Positions 54,413 through 64,000 of a stretch of DNA of 64,000 bases are shown one piece after another. Made by a program: the position numbers and the translations under genes. Each line of letters starts with the position of its first letter. The first letter of the stretch is position 1. This DNA is from Bombyx mori (Eukaryota; Arthropoda; Insecta; Lepidoptera; Bombycidae): positions 7,130,753-7,194,752 of the forward strand of contig NC_085135.1 in assembly GCF_030269925.1 (NCBI RefSeq). Direction: 5' to 3'. Under the pieces are notes generated by a model. It was given only the letters and a program-made list of their open reading frames with translations, searched no databases and had not been told where the DNA came from.

Positions 54413-56994
54413 CCGACGAAGCCCCACCTACAAGTGTGACGCTGTCCGATGGAACGGAAATAGAACGAGTACTTGGCCTGGTGTGGAGACCTGCTGAAGA
54501 CGTCCTCGCCTTCAATCTGGACATGGCGCGAATCCCAAAGGAAGTCTTGGAGAGCAGCGGGCCTACGAAGAGACAGGCTCTGCGAATAATGATGTCCGTC
54601 TACGATCCCCAAGGCATCGCATCACCAGTCACTGTCGGAGCGAAGAAGATCCTACAAGAAACGTGGCGCCGAGGGACGGCGTGGGACTCCCCCCTCGATG
54701 AAGACCTCTGCGCGATATGGAGAGAGTGGATCGACCACTTAAGACGCCTGCGCGATGTCTCAGTGCCGCGCTGCTATCCCGGCTACTCAGACGCCGCCAA
54801 CCTCCAGCTCCACACATACGTAGACGCCAGTGAGTCTGCCTACGCCGCCGCGTTATACTGGCGCGCCGAAATGCCCGACGGGGAGATCAGGACCTCCCTC
54901 GTACTCGCCAAAGCCCGAGTCGCGCCCCTGAAACTCACCTCGATACCGCGCCTCGAGCTACAAGCCGCCGTCATGGGCAGCCGCATGGCCGCGGCTGTCA
55001 CAGAAGAACACGATAGAAAACCAGACGCGAGAGTGTTCTGGACTTACAGCGCCACCGTACTGACCTGGCTACGAACGGGGTCGAGGTCGTATAGACCGTT
55101 CGTCGCTCACCGCATTGCAGCGATAGAAGAGAACAGCAATGTGGAGGAATGGCGCTGGGTCCCCACAAAGGAAAATGTCGCCGACGACGCCACAAGAGAA
55201 ATACCCGTCGGCTTTGAAGGAAACCACCGCTGGTTCATAGGCCCGGAATACCTGAGACGGCATCCGGATGATTGGCCCGTACAACGGACTGCAAAAAGGG
55301 CAGAAGAGACGGGCGAAGAGAAGTGCGCGACGCTCGCCGTGAGCAGAGAGAGCCTCGGCGAAGCGATCCCGGGCCCGAGACGCTTTTCGAAATGGGAAAA
55401 GTACCTGCGTGCAACGGGGCGAATACTGCAATTCGTCGACCTATGCCGCAGAAGTCGCGAGCGCACTTATTACAAGAGGACCAGACGGAACCCGCGCTCG
55501 GACCCGACGTGGGAGAGAAATAGAAAGAAGACGACTTCGAAGACCCCGCTGAACACACCGCGGACCCCAGAGCAAGCAGTCATTCAATGGAAGACTTTAG
55601 ACGCCGACACACTGCGACGAGCCGAGACGCTCATTTGGCAACAGAGCCAGCGGGCGGCCTTCGAGGAAGAGATTTTGGCGCTCCAACGAGGGAAACAAGT
55701 ATCCCCAGCGAGCCGACTGCGAAACTTGTCCGTAACTTACACGGACGGGATATTGAAAATAAACGGACGCATCGGCAACATAGAGGGAGCTGACGTCATC
55801 ACCTCGCCTCTCGTGCTAGACGGATCCCGACGCGAAACGAGACTGATGATAGACTTCATCCATAGAAAGATGCACCACGCCGGAACCGAAGCTACGATCG
55901 CCGAGTGCCGACAGTTGTACTGGGTCTTACGCCTACGCCCAGTGACACGGAGCGTAATCCACAACTGTCTTCCGTGTCGTATCCGCAAGGACACTCCACC
56001 GCGTCCAGCCACAGGCGATCACCCACCGAGCAGACTGGCACACCATCGGCGACCATTCACATACGTGGGCCTCGATTACTTCGGGCCCTATCAAGTTACC
56101 ACCGGCAGAAGCACCCAGAAGCACTATGTGGCCATCTTCACATGTCTCACTATGCGTGCGGTACATTTAGAACCGGCAGCGAGCCTCAGCACGGACTCAG
56201 CGGTGATGGCACTCCGGCGCATGATCGCGCGCCGGGGAGCTCCGACGGAAATATGGAGCGACAACGGCACCAATTTACGAGGTGCCGACAAGGAGCTGCG
56301 CCAAGCTTTGGACAAGGCGACCAAGCATGAAGCAAGCTTAAGGCTTATACAATGGCGCTTCATCCCACCGGGCGCGCCTTTCATGGGCGGCGCCTGGGAA
56401 AGAATGGTACGGGCAGTAAAGGCCGCGCTCTCGGCCACGGAGCAGCCGAGGCACCCGACGCCCGAAATATTTCACACTCTGTTGGCAGAGGCAGAGTTCA
56501 CAGTGAACAGCCGACCTCTCACCCACGTATCGGTGAGCGCCGACGACCCCGACCCTCTGACACCGAACCACTTCCTGCTGGGAGGCCCAGCGCGAGTCCC
56601 CGTGCCGGGCAAGTTTGACGACGCCGACCTCATAGGGCGCGCACACTGGCGCGCAGCTCAACGTCTGGCAGATGTGTTCTAGAGTCGCTGGCTCCGGGAG
56701 TACCTGCCCGACCTGCAGAACCGGCGGGAGCCCCACAGCCGCGGGCCCGCCCTGAAGATAGGCGACGTCGTGATAATAGCAGACGGAACGCTCCCACGGA
56801 ACACCTGGCCACGTGGGATCATCCAGGAGGTTTACCCGGGGGCCGACGGCATCACTCGAGTGGTCGACGTGCGCACCGCCGGCGGTATCCTGCGACGCCC
56901 GGCGAAGAAGATTATCGTGCTGCCCACGATGACCGCCGCTCACCAAGGAGGATGCAACGACGTGAACGACGCTGCACGGCGGGAGGATGTTTTT
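54354..56994 (+). pseudogene. BEL2 Pol remnant: end of RT, RNase H and integrase; one in-frame stop
   Basis: The Pol-related sequence begins at the deletion junction (FELRKWTSNN) with the RT-RNase H connection (LVWRPAEDVLAFNLD, MSVYDPQGIASP). RNase H: TYVDASESAYAAALYW, LELQAAVMGSRM, FWTYSATVLTWL (Tyr where an Asp is usual). Integrase: HHAGTEATIAECRQ, CLPCRIRK, GLDYFGPY, IWSDNGTNLRGA, GGAWERMV, so D, D and E are all present. A TAG at 56680 sits where the family has Trp (VF*SRWLREY); the frame then continues to about 56990. Protease and most of RT are lost, so particles would need RT in trans. The last part is cut by a Jockey-2 insertion. Confidence 0.85.
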
Positions 56995-58513
56995 TTTTTT
57001 TTTTCCTACCTATGCTGATAGCCTTGAGAGGCTATTTCAGCGTACCCTAGCTTGTGTAGGTGAGCTCGCGGGGCTCAAACCGGAGAATTGCTAACACCGC
57101 CCTAGCAAGAGCAGTGCTTCGCAGAATCTACCACCGGATCGGAAGCGCGACCCACTGAGAAGATCCGGCGAGAAACTCAGTGGGCTGTGTCTGTGGGTTA
57201 ATTCGCTCGTCGAGCCCTTCGTCGCAAGCGACGGGTTCGGCGAGGACGGTGACCGGTGCTTGTATTGCCTAAAAGCACCGTTAATGGATCAGGAGGATCC
57301 GTGATGACGTGCTTTGGGCGACGTCGACGGTTTACCAAACGGTCTACAGGATCGGGTATGTAGTTTCCGGCGGCCACGACAAGAGGGTTCTCATGTCGTG
57401 CCGCCTTCTCAAAGTGGCGCAGCGATGCCGACTGTAGATACTTACTGACGGGGTCGAGCTCCAGGTCATCGTGGAGGTCCACGTTCCTCTGGAACCATGG
57501 TGCTCCGACGGCTATCCTGCAGAATCGGGATTGTATAACCTGAAGGGGTTTCAAGTTGGTGCGGGCCGCGTGAGCGAACACTACGCTTGCATACGTCATG
57601 ACGGGGCGTATGCAAGTTTTGTAGAGGGTTACCTTGTTACGGAGGGACAGTTTGCTTCGTCTACAAAGCATTGGGTAGAGTCGTCCTAGTATAAACGCGG
57701 CGCGATCGCGTACCGTTTTTACGTGGGGACGGAATGTCATCCCTCTGTCGAGGGTGACGCCTAGGTATTTGACCTTCGGGGCCCACGGTATGGGCTGGTC
57801 AAAGAGAGTGATGGGGCTAACGGCGGAGGTGTTTACGCGCCTATTGGGGAGTGGGGTGCTCGAAGTGGTATTCGGAGGGCGACCCCTTTTGAATAGCACC
57901 GCTGTGCTTTTCGTGGGGTTAATGTCTATTCGCCACTTCCGGAACCACTGTCCCATGGTGGTTACTGCGGTCTGGAGTCGCCGATGAAGCAACGACATCT
58001 TCCTACACGAGTAGTAGATAGCCGTGTCATCGGCGAAGAGCGCTAGATGGGTCTCCGGAGACCGGGGTATATCGTTGATATACAAACTAAATAGTAACGG
58101 GGAGAGTGCGGAGCCTTGCGGGACTCCGGCAGTCAGATGACGGGGACGAGAACGAGTTCCCTCTACTCGATATCGAAACGAACGGTTCGACAAGAAGTCT
58201 CGTATGATGAGCACGAGTCTGTCTGGCACTCCCATGTTGTACAGTTTGTAGATCAAACCGTTGTGCCAGACTTTGTCGAACGCCTTCGCTACATCGAAGA
58301 AGAGGGCGCCGGTCGGGATTTGTTTTCGCCTATTTAGCCCTATTAAGATGTGCTCCGTGAGGCGGTGCACTTGTTGTACGCACGAGTGTTTGGCGCGGAA
58401 TCCAAACTGCTCGTCTATTAGAATTTTATTCGCGGTAACGAAGTCCCAGAGGCGTTTCCGAAGGAGCCGTTCGTAAATTTTGCCTATCGCTGGGAGGAGA
58501 CTAATCGGTCGGT
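56992..58513 (-). mobile_element. 5'-truncated Jockey-2 LINE in BEL2, 12-bp target duplication
   Basis: Flanked by CGGGAGGATGTT (56980-56991 and 58514-58525) with an A tail (T run 56990-57004). It inserted at the boundary of the polypurine tract and the 3' LTR of BEL2. It is a diverged relative of the 27532-30060 copy. Confidence 0.9.
57198..58513 (-). CDS. Jockey-2 ORF2, RT part, open but 5' truncated
   Basis: An uninterrupted minus-strand frame from the truncation point (RPISLLPAIGKIYERLL) to the stop at 57198. RT blocks: EQFGFRAKHSC, FFDVAKAFDKVWH, GVPQGSALSPLLF and catalytic FADDTAIYYS, followed by the C-terminal region and basic tail (RRTRRLRRRARRAN). The endonuclease and the first RT blocks are missing, so it cannot work by itself. 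The open frame seems to extend to 58565 only by running into antisense LTR sequence, which is not part of the gene. Confidence 0.85.
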
Positions 58514-58521
58514 CGGGAGGA

Positions 58522-59280
58522 TGTTCGCGACGAACATAAAAATCATAGTTGTTCCCGACGGACATTTAGAAAAGTTAGAAATAGTTTTAGAATAACAAAT
58601 AAATAGATACGTAAAAATAGTTATAGAAAATGTCCGTAATAAATAGTTATGTTAGAAATAAGTTGACATAAAACAGAGAATAAATAGAAATAAAGAATAG
58701 CCAAATAGACAGTACGTTAAAAATAAGTTAGCATAAAAATGTAAATAGATAGTTAAACATGGAAACAAGTAACTTTGTAAATATTTTGTTTGAAAATAAA
58801 GATTGGTCCTCGTGGTCTTTAATTTGGCGTGGGAACGCGGGAGCGAGTCACAATACGGGCGAGCGCTAATGGAGCGACCAGGCAAACAATAGGCGAGCGA
58901 GGCGGCCGAGAGAACAATAGACGCCCACCGTGCTCGGACTCATAATAGCGCTGGACGAGTGCGCGTGGGCGACCATAAATAGAGGGCCTACCTCGCTGCA
59001 AATTCAGTTCGAGACAGCGAGCCGGCGAGTCAAGACCTCTCCAGAAGAAGAGGAGAGAGCCAACCGAACAAGAAGAGACTCGCTCCTACGCCCTGCGCCG
59101 GTCAAGCCACGAGGACCGTGTGAACGCCATACTGAAGCCTTCGTTATTTTCCTCGAACCAATCCCAGCACCCGTTCCGCGACAGCCACTGCGGCAATACT
59201 CGAGCCACCACGTTTCAACGAGTAAGAAGTCTAAAAATCACACGTGGTGGCCGAAACCGGAGCGGTGGCCGTCCGGAATA
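58522..59280 (+). repeat. BEL2 3' LTR
   Basis: 759 bp, TGTTCGCG...GTCCGGAATA. It matches both halves of the 5' LTR with few differences. AAATAAAG near 58795 could serve as a polyadenylation signal. Confidence 0.9.
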
Positions 59281-59776
59281 GTAAATCCCGAACAGAGATT
59301 ATAAATATAGCTACCAAATTTTACACTAAATTATACAGTCAACCAGACATTAATCCACTGAGGAAAAAAGATATCTATAGTCATACTAATACCTCATCTG
59401 TACAACACTTTTCCGAGTCTGAAGTCTTAAGACAAGTAAAGAAACTTAAGTCAGAAAAGAGCCCAGGACCAGATGGAATTACCAACGAATACATCAAGTT
59501 AGCTAGAACCTTACTATTGACACCAATCACCATCTTATGGAACAAAATACTTGAAGAAGAAACTGTGCCACAGCTATGGAGGGAGTCTGAGATTATATTA
59601 CTATATAAAAAAGGTAATCCAGCTGACATAGGGAATTACCGCCCGATTAGCCTTATGCCCTGTTTATATAAATTATTTGCCTCCTGCCTACTTGAAAGAA
59701 TATCCTCCAGCATTGATTCACACCAGCCGATAGAGCAAGCTGGCTTCAGAACGGGTCTTAGCACGGCAGACCATAT
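59281..59776 (+). pseudogene. RTE-type LINE reverse transcriptase, N-terminal part
   Basis: It resumes the LINE interrupted at 44624. RT blocks: KSEKSPGPDGITNEY, LWRESEIILLYKKG, GNYRPISLMP and EQAGFRTGLSTADHI, all typical of RTE-type RTs. It is cut at 59776 by the 3' end of a minus-strand CR1 LINE, before the catalytic YxDD. The frame is open throughout. Confidence 0.85.
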
Positions 59777-60047
59777 TAAATCAAATCAAATCAAATCAAC
59801 AAAATTTTTTTTATTCAACATAAATGAAAGTACATACTTGTTGAACGTCAAAAGAACTACCGCCAATTCACAAGAACTAGCCTCCGTCCTGAGAAGAATT
59901 GGCAAGAAACTCAGCGGGCATCTTTTTTTTTTAATAAGAAATTATTATTTATTAATTTTTTAATATTAGATTTTTTTTTAAATATGAATTTTTTTCAATG
60001 AGTATTATAACAATTACTACAATATTGAAATGCCCGGAGCGAGCAAC

Positions 60048-61960
60048 TCATTCCCACTTTGTGCAATCTTCTAGATAATCATTGACTTTATAGTAAGCTT
60101 TATTGCACAGATGTTCTTTAATAGTTTTCTTAAACCTATGTATATGTAGGTTCTGAACATCTTGTGGGATTTTGTTGTACAGGCGCACAGACAAACTTCC
60201 GAATGAATTTCGTATCTTATGTAACCTACTCATCGGCACAACAAGCTTGTGTTTGTTCCTAGTATTTCTATTATGTATGTCTGACTTTTTAGGAAACTCC
60301 TCAATATGTTTACGAACATCATCAAATTTTCAAAAATGTACTGGGATGGCATAGTGAGAACTTTAATTTCTTTAAATTTCTCCCTCAGGGATTCCCTTGA
60401 GTGCATGTTATAAATAGCACGTATAGCTCTTTTCTGCAGAATAAATATCATTTCTACATCGGCCGCATTGCCCCATAGCAAAATGCCATAGGACATGACA
60501 CTGTGGAAGTAACTGAAGTAAACTAAACGAGCCGTGTCCGCGTTTGTTAACATTCAAATTTTTTTTACTGCGTATGCTGCAGAGCTGAGCTTACTCGCCA
60601 ATTTATGATATGAGGTCCCAATTGCAGTTTGGAGTCCACTGTTATACCAAGAAATACGGTTGACTCAACAAGCTCCAATGATTCCTCAGAAACAATTACA
60701 TCACTATCCACTTGTCTCACATTTAAAGATGGTTTAATACATTTTAAAGTAAATTTAATACATTTAGTTTTCTTACTATTCAATAATAGGTTATTGATAC
60801 GGAACCAATGAACCACACACGAAATCGCATCATTCACTTCGTCTTAAACTTGTAATTGTCGTTTATAGCAACCCTAAGGCCTGCCGCGTCGGCAGCCGCG
60901 TCTGATCGCGCGCCGCGACCAATCAGGGACTCTCGTTGTCGGCTCCCGGCGCGACTCAAAGAGTAGCGACCGAAGGGCTTTCGCTTTGGCAAGCCGCGTG
61001 CGCCCCTTTTCGTGCGCCGACAGTTCACCCGCAACCACCGAAGCATACACACGAGAATACGTCCGCACCTCGCTCGCTACCATTCCTTTTCGAACTTGTT
61101 TGTGGGACCCTCTGGAGTATTCATACCCAGTGCTCCAGCTGGACAACACAAAAAGTTTAATTTTAAATAATAAAGATGTATCATCTGCGAATAATACGAC
61201 CTCGTGTCGGGACTCAATAAAACTAGGTAAATCGTTTATATATATTAGAAATAAAAAAGGACCTAAAATGGAACCCTGAGGTACACCCATTTTCAACAAG
61301 GTGCCTGAAGATCTATTACCTTTCACATCTACTGTTTGTATCCGTCCTGATAAATAGGAAGTAATAAGTTCCAATGCACCATCCCTAATACCATAGTGAT
61401 GTAGTTTCCTCACCAATGTTTCATGTTCAACACAGTCAAATGCTTTGGATAAGTCACAGAAAATTCCAAGACAATCATGCGATTCCTCCCAAGATTTAAA
61501 AATATTTTTGACTAGATAAGCACCTGCATCAGTTGTAGAGCGACCCCTGGTAAACCCGAATTGTTTATTAAGAAGCAGGTTATTTGAATTAAAATGTTCT
61601 AAAAGTTGTGTCAAAATAATTTTTTCAAATATTTTACTCAACGTAGGGAGTACTGAAATAGATCTATAGTTAGAGGGGTCATCAGTACTACCAGATTTAA
61701 AAAGAGGAATCACTTTACTATGTTTCATTAAGTCAGGAAATACACCACACCTAATACAATCATTAAAAATACTAACAAGATGAGGAGCAATAATGTCTAT
61801 TACATACTTCAAAACCTTACTGATATTCCCCACAAGTCAGCTGTATTTTTTACATTAAGGCTATTAAAACTTTTTATAATATTGCTTGAATTAATTTTCT
61901 TAAAGGAGAAACCCCATTTTGGGCCTAAGCGTTATACGAATGTAAGGGTGAGTCCGATAT
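60048..61960 (-). pseudogene. CR1-type LINE reverse transcriptase, frameshifted and split
   Basis: On the minus strand: NYRSISVLPTLSKIFEKI, KQFGFTRGRSTTDAG, FCDLSKAFDCVEHETL, GVPQGSILGP and catalytic VVLFADDTSLLFK up to the insert at 61150. It resumes below 60850 with VVHWFRINNLLLNSKKTK, then HSVMSYGILLWGN and a C-terminal piece ending at 60048. Frame breaks occur near 61835, 60565 and 60240. The RT catalytic Asp pair is kept. The endonuclease is missing. Confidence 0.8.
60851..61150. repeat. solo-LTR-like insert (about 300 bp) in the CR1 RT gene
   Basis: A GC-rich block in an AT-rich gene, with TG...CA ends (TGTAATTGTC ... GGACAACACA; the ends are imperfect inverted repeats). Removing it brings the RT pieces together (FADDTSLLFK and the following NDAISCVVHWF block). 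No clean target duplication could be made out. Confidence 0.55.
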
Positions 61961-62235
61961 ATTAGTATTCATTAAGATATTCAGGAGGATGGAGTCGCTC
62001 GCGTCCGCAGGAAATACCTTCAATACCCTGCACGTGTCCTCCGGGTGGTGCAAAACGAGCTTGACAACGCCGAGTTTCGGGCGGCGGATTCTGATAACCC
62101 GACCCCCAAACTGGGGAAACTCACTTTGGAGAGGCTACAGGGGCCTAGAAGAACTAAAAATCTTCAAAAAAACCTGGCGTAGAAGGCAAAGGGAAACCAC
62201 TACGACTATTTCCCTAGAGAATGTCCCGACCTTAA

Positions 62236-64000
62236 ATGATGAGTACAGTAAATGAATATGCGAGGTCGGATGATCCGACTGACAATCGGCGCTCGGTGAT
62301 ACCCGGGTCATCGCGTGTGAAATTGGCTACCGAAGGCACCGTACGGGCTCGGCATCAGGCCCGGACGACTGCAAATGCTACTGATGACCATAAGAGAAAG
62401 CTTCCGACCCGACATCCACACCGAATTGGAGCATGGAACGTAAGAGGTCTAGTACAGGAGGGAAAACTGGAAATCGTCGAAAAGGAGATGATCACTCGTC
62501 GGTTGACTATACTTGGACTGTAAGAAACACATGTCAAGGGCTCAGGACACTTCACAATGGCGGAAGGAAATACATTCTACTTCTCAGGTCACGAAAGTAA
62601 AAGCCAGAACGGGGTGGCCATCATAGTTTCACAGACGTTTAAATATGCGGTCCTTGGATACAACGCTATCAGTGATCGTATTATGACTATTAAACTTAGA
62701 GGAAATCCACTACCTATAAATATTGTCCAAGTATATGCACCAACGGCTCAGTCTTCAGAAGAAGAAACCGACAGTTTTTATGGGACACTGGAAGACTGCA
62801 TTAATGCTTTACCACGCCGTGAAATGCTTTTCGTGCAGGGTGACTGGAATGCGAAAATTGGCGACACTAGCAGAGACGATCATCTGCGGAAAACTGTGGG
62901 GCACTATGGACTCGGAACGCGTAACGATAGAGGTGAACGATTCCTGGAGTTCTGCGTCGGAAACAGCCTCGCAATCACCAACACATTTTTTCAGCATCAC
63001 AAACGCCGACTATACACATGGAAATCGCCAGGTGACCGGTACCGGAATCAAATAGATTTTATAACTGTTGACCAAAGATGGAGATCGAGCATAATTAACA
63101 CCAAGACCCTACCCGGTGCAGACTGCGGTAGCGACCATCAACTGCTGATGGCGGAGGTGCGCGTCCGTCTTAAATCACCTAGACAGCCACCAAAAAAGCC
63201 ATTAAGACTTTCAAGCGGGGAGATAGAATACTTCCAGCATATAACAGAGTCCACTCTAAGGACAGAAGACGTAGCGGAGCACACAACTGAACAGCAGTGG
63301 CTGGTCTTTAAAAGACATATCAGCGAAGCTGTTGAATGTATCAAACAGCGACGGAAACCACAAGGTAAAAAGAGAGGCTGGATTAGTGAGGATACTTGGA
63401 CCATCATTGATGAAAGAAGGAAACTCAAAGCAAATGGTCTTACAACACCCGCCGAAAAGGCAACGTACAGAAGTTTGTGCAAAGACATCCAAAGACTTTG
63501 TAGGAAGGACAAAAACTGCTTCTTCACGAGTATTTGTGCAGAAGTACAACAACACGCGCAAAAATATCAAACAGCGGATCTTTTTAAAAAAGTAAGACTA
63601 TTAACACGACAGTTTAACGCTCAGTCGTGGGCAATTGAGAATAGAGATGGGGAAATCATCACGGAGATCGATAAAGTTGCAGAGAGATGGAGTGAATATT
63701 GCGCTGATTTGTATCATCTTGAGCACGCTATGGATGGTTCTGATCCTCTGGAAGGATGCAATATACACAACATGGAGCTGGAGCCGGATATTATATACAC
63801 AGAAGTAACTGCCGCTATTGGAAAATTGAAACCAAATAAGGCAGTCGGCATCGATAATATTACCGCCGAAGTTTTGAAGGGCCTCGGAGAGAAGGGAGTT
63901 GCGAAACTTGTAGACTTATGCAACTCAATATGGCGAAGCTGTGAATGGCCGAAGGATTGGACTCACTCTGCGATACTGCCATTACACAAAAAAGGCACTA
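62236..64000 (+). pseudogene. RTE-type (BovB-like) LINE endonuclease-RT, one in-frame stop, runs off the window
   Basis: After a 5' UTR of about 250 bp (from about 61981) the frame starts at 62236 or soon after. The endonuclease begins GAWNVRGLVQEGK; a TAA at 62521-62523 replaces the Cys codon usually found before the catalytic Glu of ETHVKG. The same frame then stays open to the window end: VQGDWNAKIGD, NDRGERFLEFC, RNQIDFI, CGSDHQLLMAE (catalytic Asp-His), the linker, and the first RT blocks KPNKAVGIDNI and WTHSAILPLHKKG. The family normally has about 1,000 residues, so the remaining RT lies beyond 64000. Confidence 0.85.

Larger units (their letters stand above)
44625..59280 (+). mobile_element. 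BEL/Pao LTR retrotransposon (BEL2), internally deleted, carrying two LINE insertions
   Basis: The 5' LTR (44625-45108 plus 52293-52572, about 764 bp) is split by Jockey-1 copy 2. The 3' LTR is 58522-59280 (759 bp). The LTRs differ by a 6-bp indel and few substitutions by eye. The primer site starts at 52574 (TGGTCCTTCGAG), complementary to the 3' end of tRNA-Tyr. Gag (52640-54412) is followed by an RNase H-integrase Pol frame; protease and most RT are deleted. The polypurine tract GGCGGGAGGA precedes the 3' LTR. It inserted in the RTE-type LINE; no clean target duplication was seen. Confidence 0.9.
59776..61960 (-). mobile_element. 5'-truncated CR1-type LINE with (AAATC)n 3' end
   Basis: The 3' end carries a short (AAATC)4 microsatellite (59777-59800) in place of poly(A), usual for CR1/L2-type LINEs. 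A 3' UTR (about 59801-60047) and a decayed RT gene follow. It is split by an LTR-like insert at 60851-61150. Confidence 0.8.

Noticed and set aside
62723..63055. Frame of 110 codons in the RTE element
   Set aside because: It is out of frame with the endonuclease, which reads through the same region with GDWNAKIGD and SDHQL motifs.

Overview
The window looks like repeat-dense heterochromatin of a moth, most probably a silkworm (Bombyx). The main reason is the repeated SINE with a tRNA-like head and a degenerate 3' half (full copies at 19729-20174, 32364-32814 and 43561-44005), which I recognise as the Bombyx Bm1 SINE. A DD37D (maT/Bmmar1-type) mariner, BEL/Pao elements and a tRNA-Trp-primed LTR element fit the same view. 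No intact host gene was found. Nested, mutually interrupting retroelements like these are what is known of silkworm W-chromosome or other heterochromatic clones, but that placement is inference.

Layout. 1-330 is an LTR fragment of one gypsy-type family (LTR-X). 331-8704 is the 3' part (integrase, env, 3' LTR) of an errantivirus-like element whose 3' LTR is split by a BEL/Pao element (BEL1, minus strand, 3449-8539). The errantivirus abuts the 3' end of a Jockey-like LINE (8705-10270), itself split by a 5'-truncated LINE with a 59-nt poly(A) (9490-10166). 10271-15345 is a patchwork: an RT fragment (+), an internally deleted R1-type LINE (-) and a LINE endonuclease fragment (-). 15990-17957 carries a decayed, apparently intron-containing gene (-). 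18326-19626 is a mariner. 19729-22179 holds Bm1, a Jockey fragment, and a second Bm1 split by a solo LTR. 22394-22547 is a Kazal-like exon. 22640-26573 is a nearly complete CR1/L2-like LINE. 27532-30060 is a 5'-truncated Jockey-2 LINE. 30673-31040 is a mariner remnant and 32364-32814 a Bm1 copy.

33531-39886 is LTR-X on the minus strand, split by an ORF-intact Jockey-1 LINE (33739-39732). 41375-59776 is one RTE-type LINE (+) hit at least three times: by a small LTR element with a tRNA-Trp primer site (42566-43470), by Bm1, and by a BEL/Pao element (BEL2, 44625-59280). BEL2 carries a second ORF-intact Jockey-1 (45109-52282) in its 5' LTR and a Jockey-2 fragment (56992-58513) at its 3' LTR boundary. 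59776-61960 is a CR1 LINE (-) with an LTR-like insert, and an RTE-type LINE (+) runs off the right edge.

Functionally, the only units that look able to encode working machinery are the two Jockey-1 copies. Each has intact Gag-like ORF1 and endonuclease/RT ORF2, target-site duplications, and an unusual structured 3' terminus without a poly(A) tail. BEL1 and BEL2 are recent (identical or near-identical LTRs) yet coding-defective, which suggests help in trans. No new multi-gene system was found; the best leads are the Jockey-1 3' terminus, the Kazal exon and the intron-bearing pseudogene.
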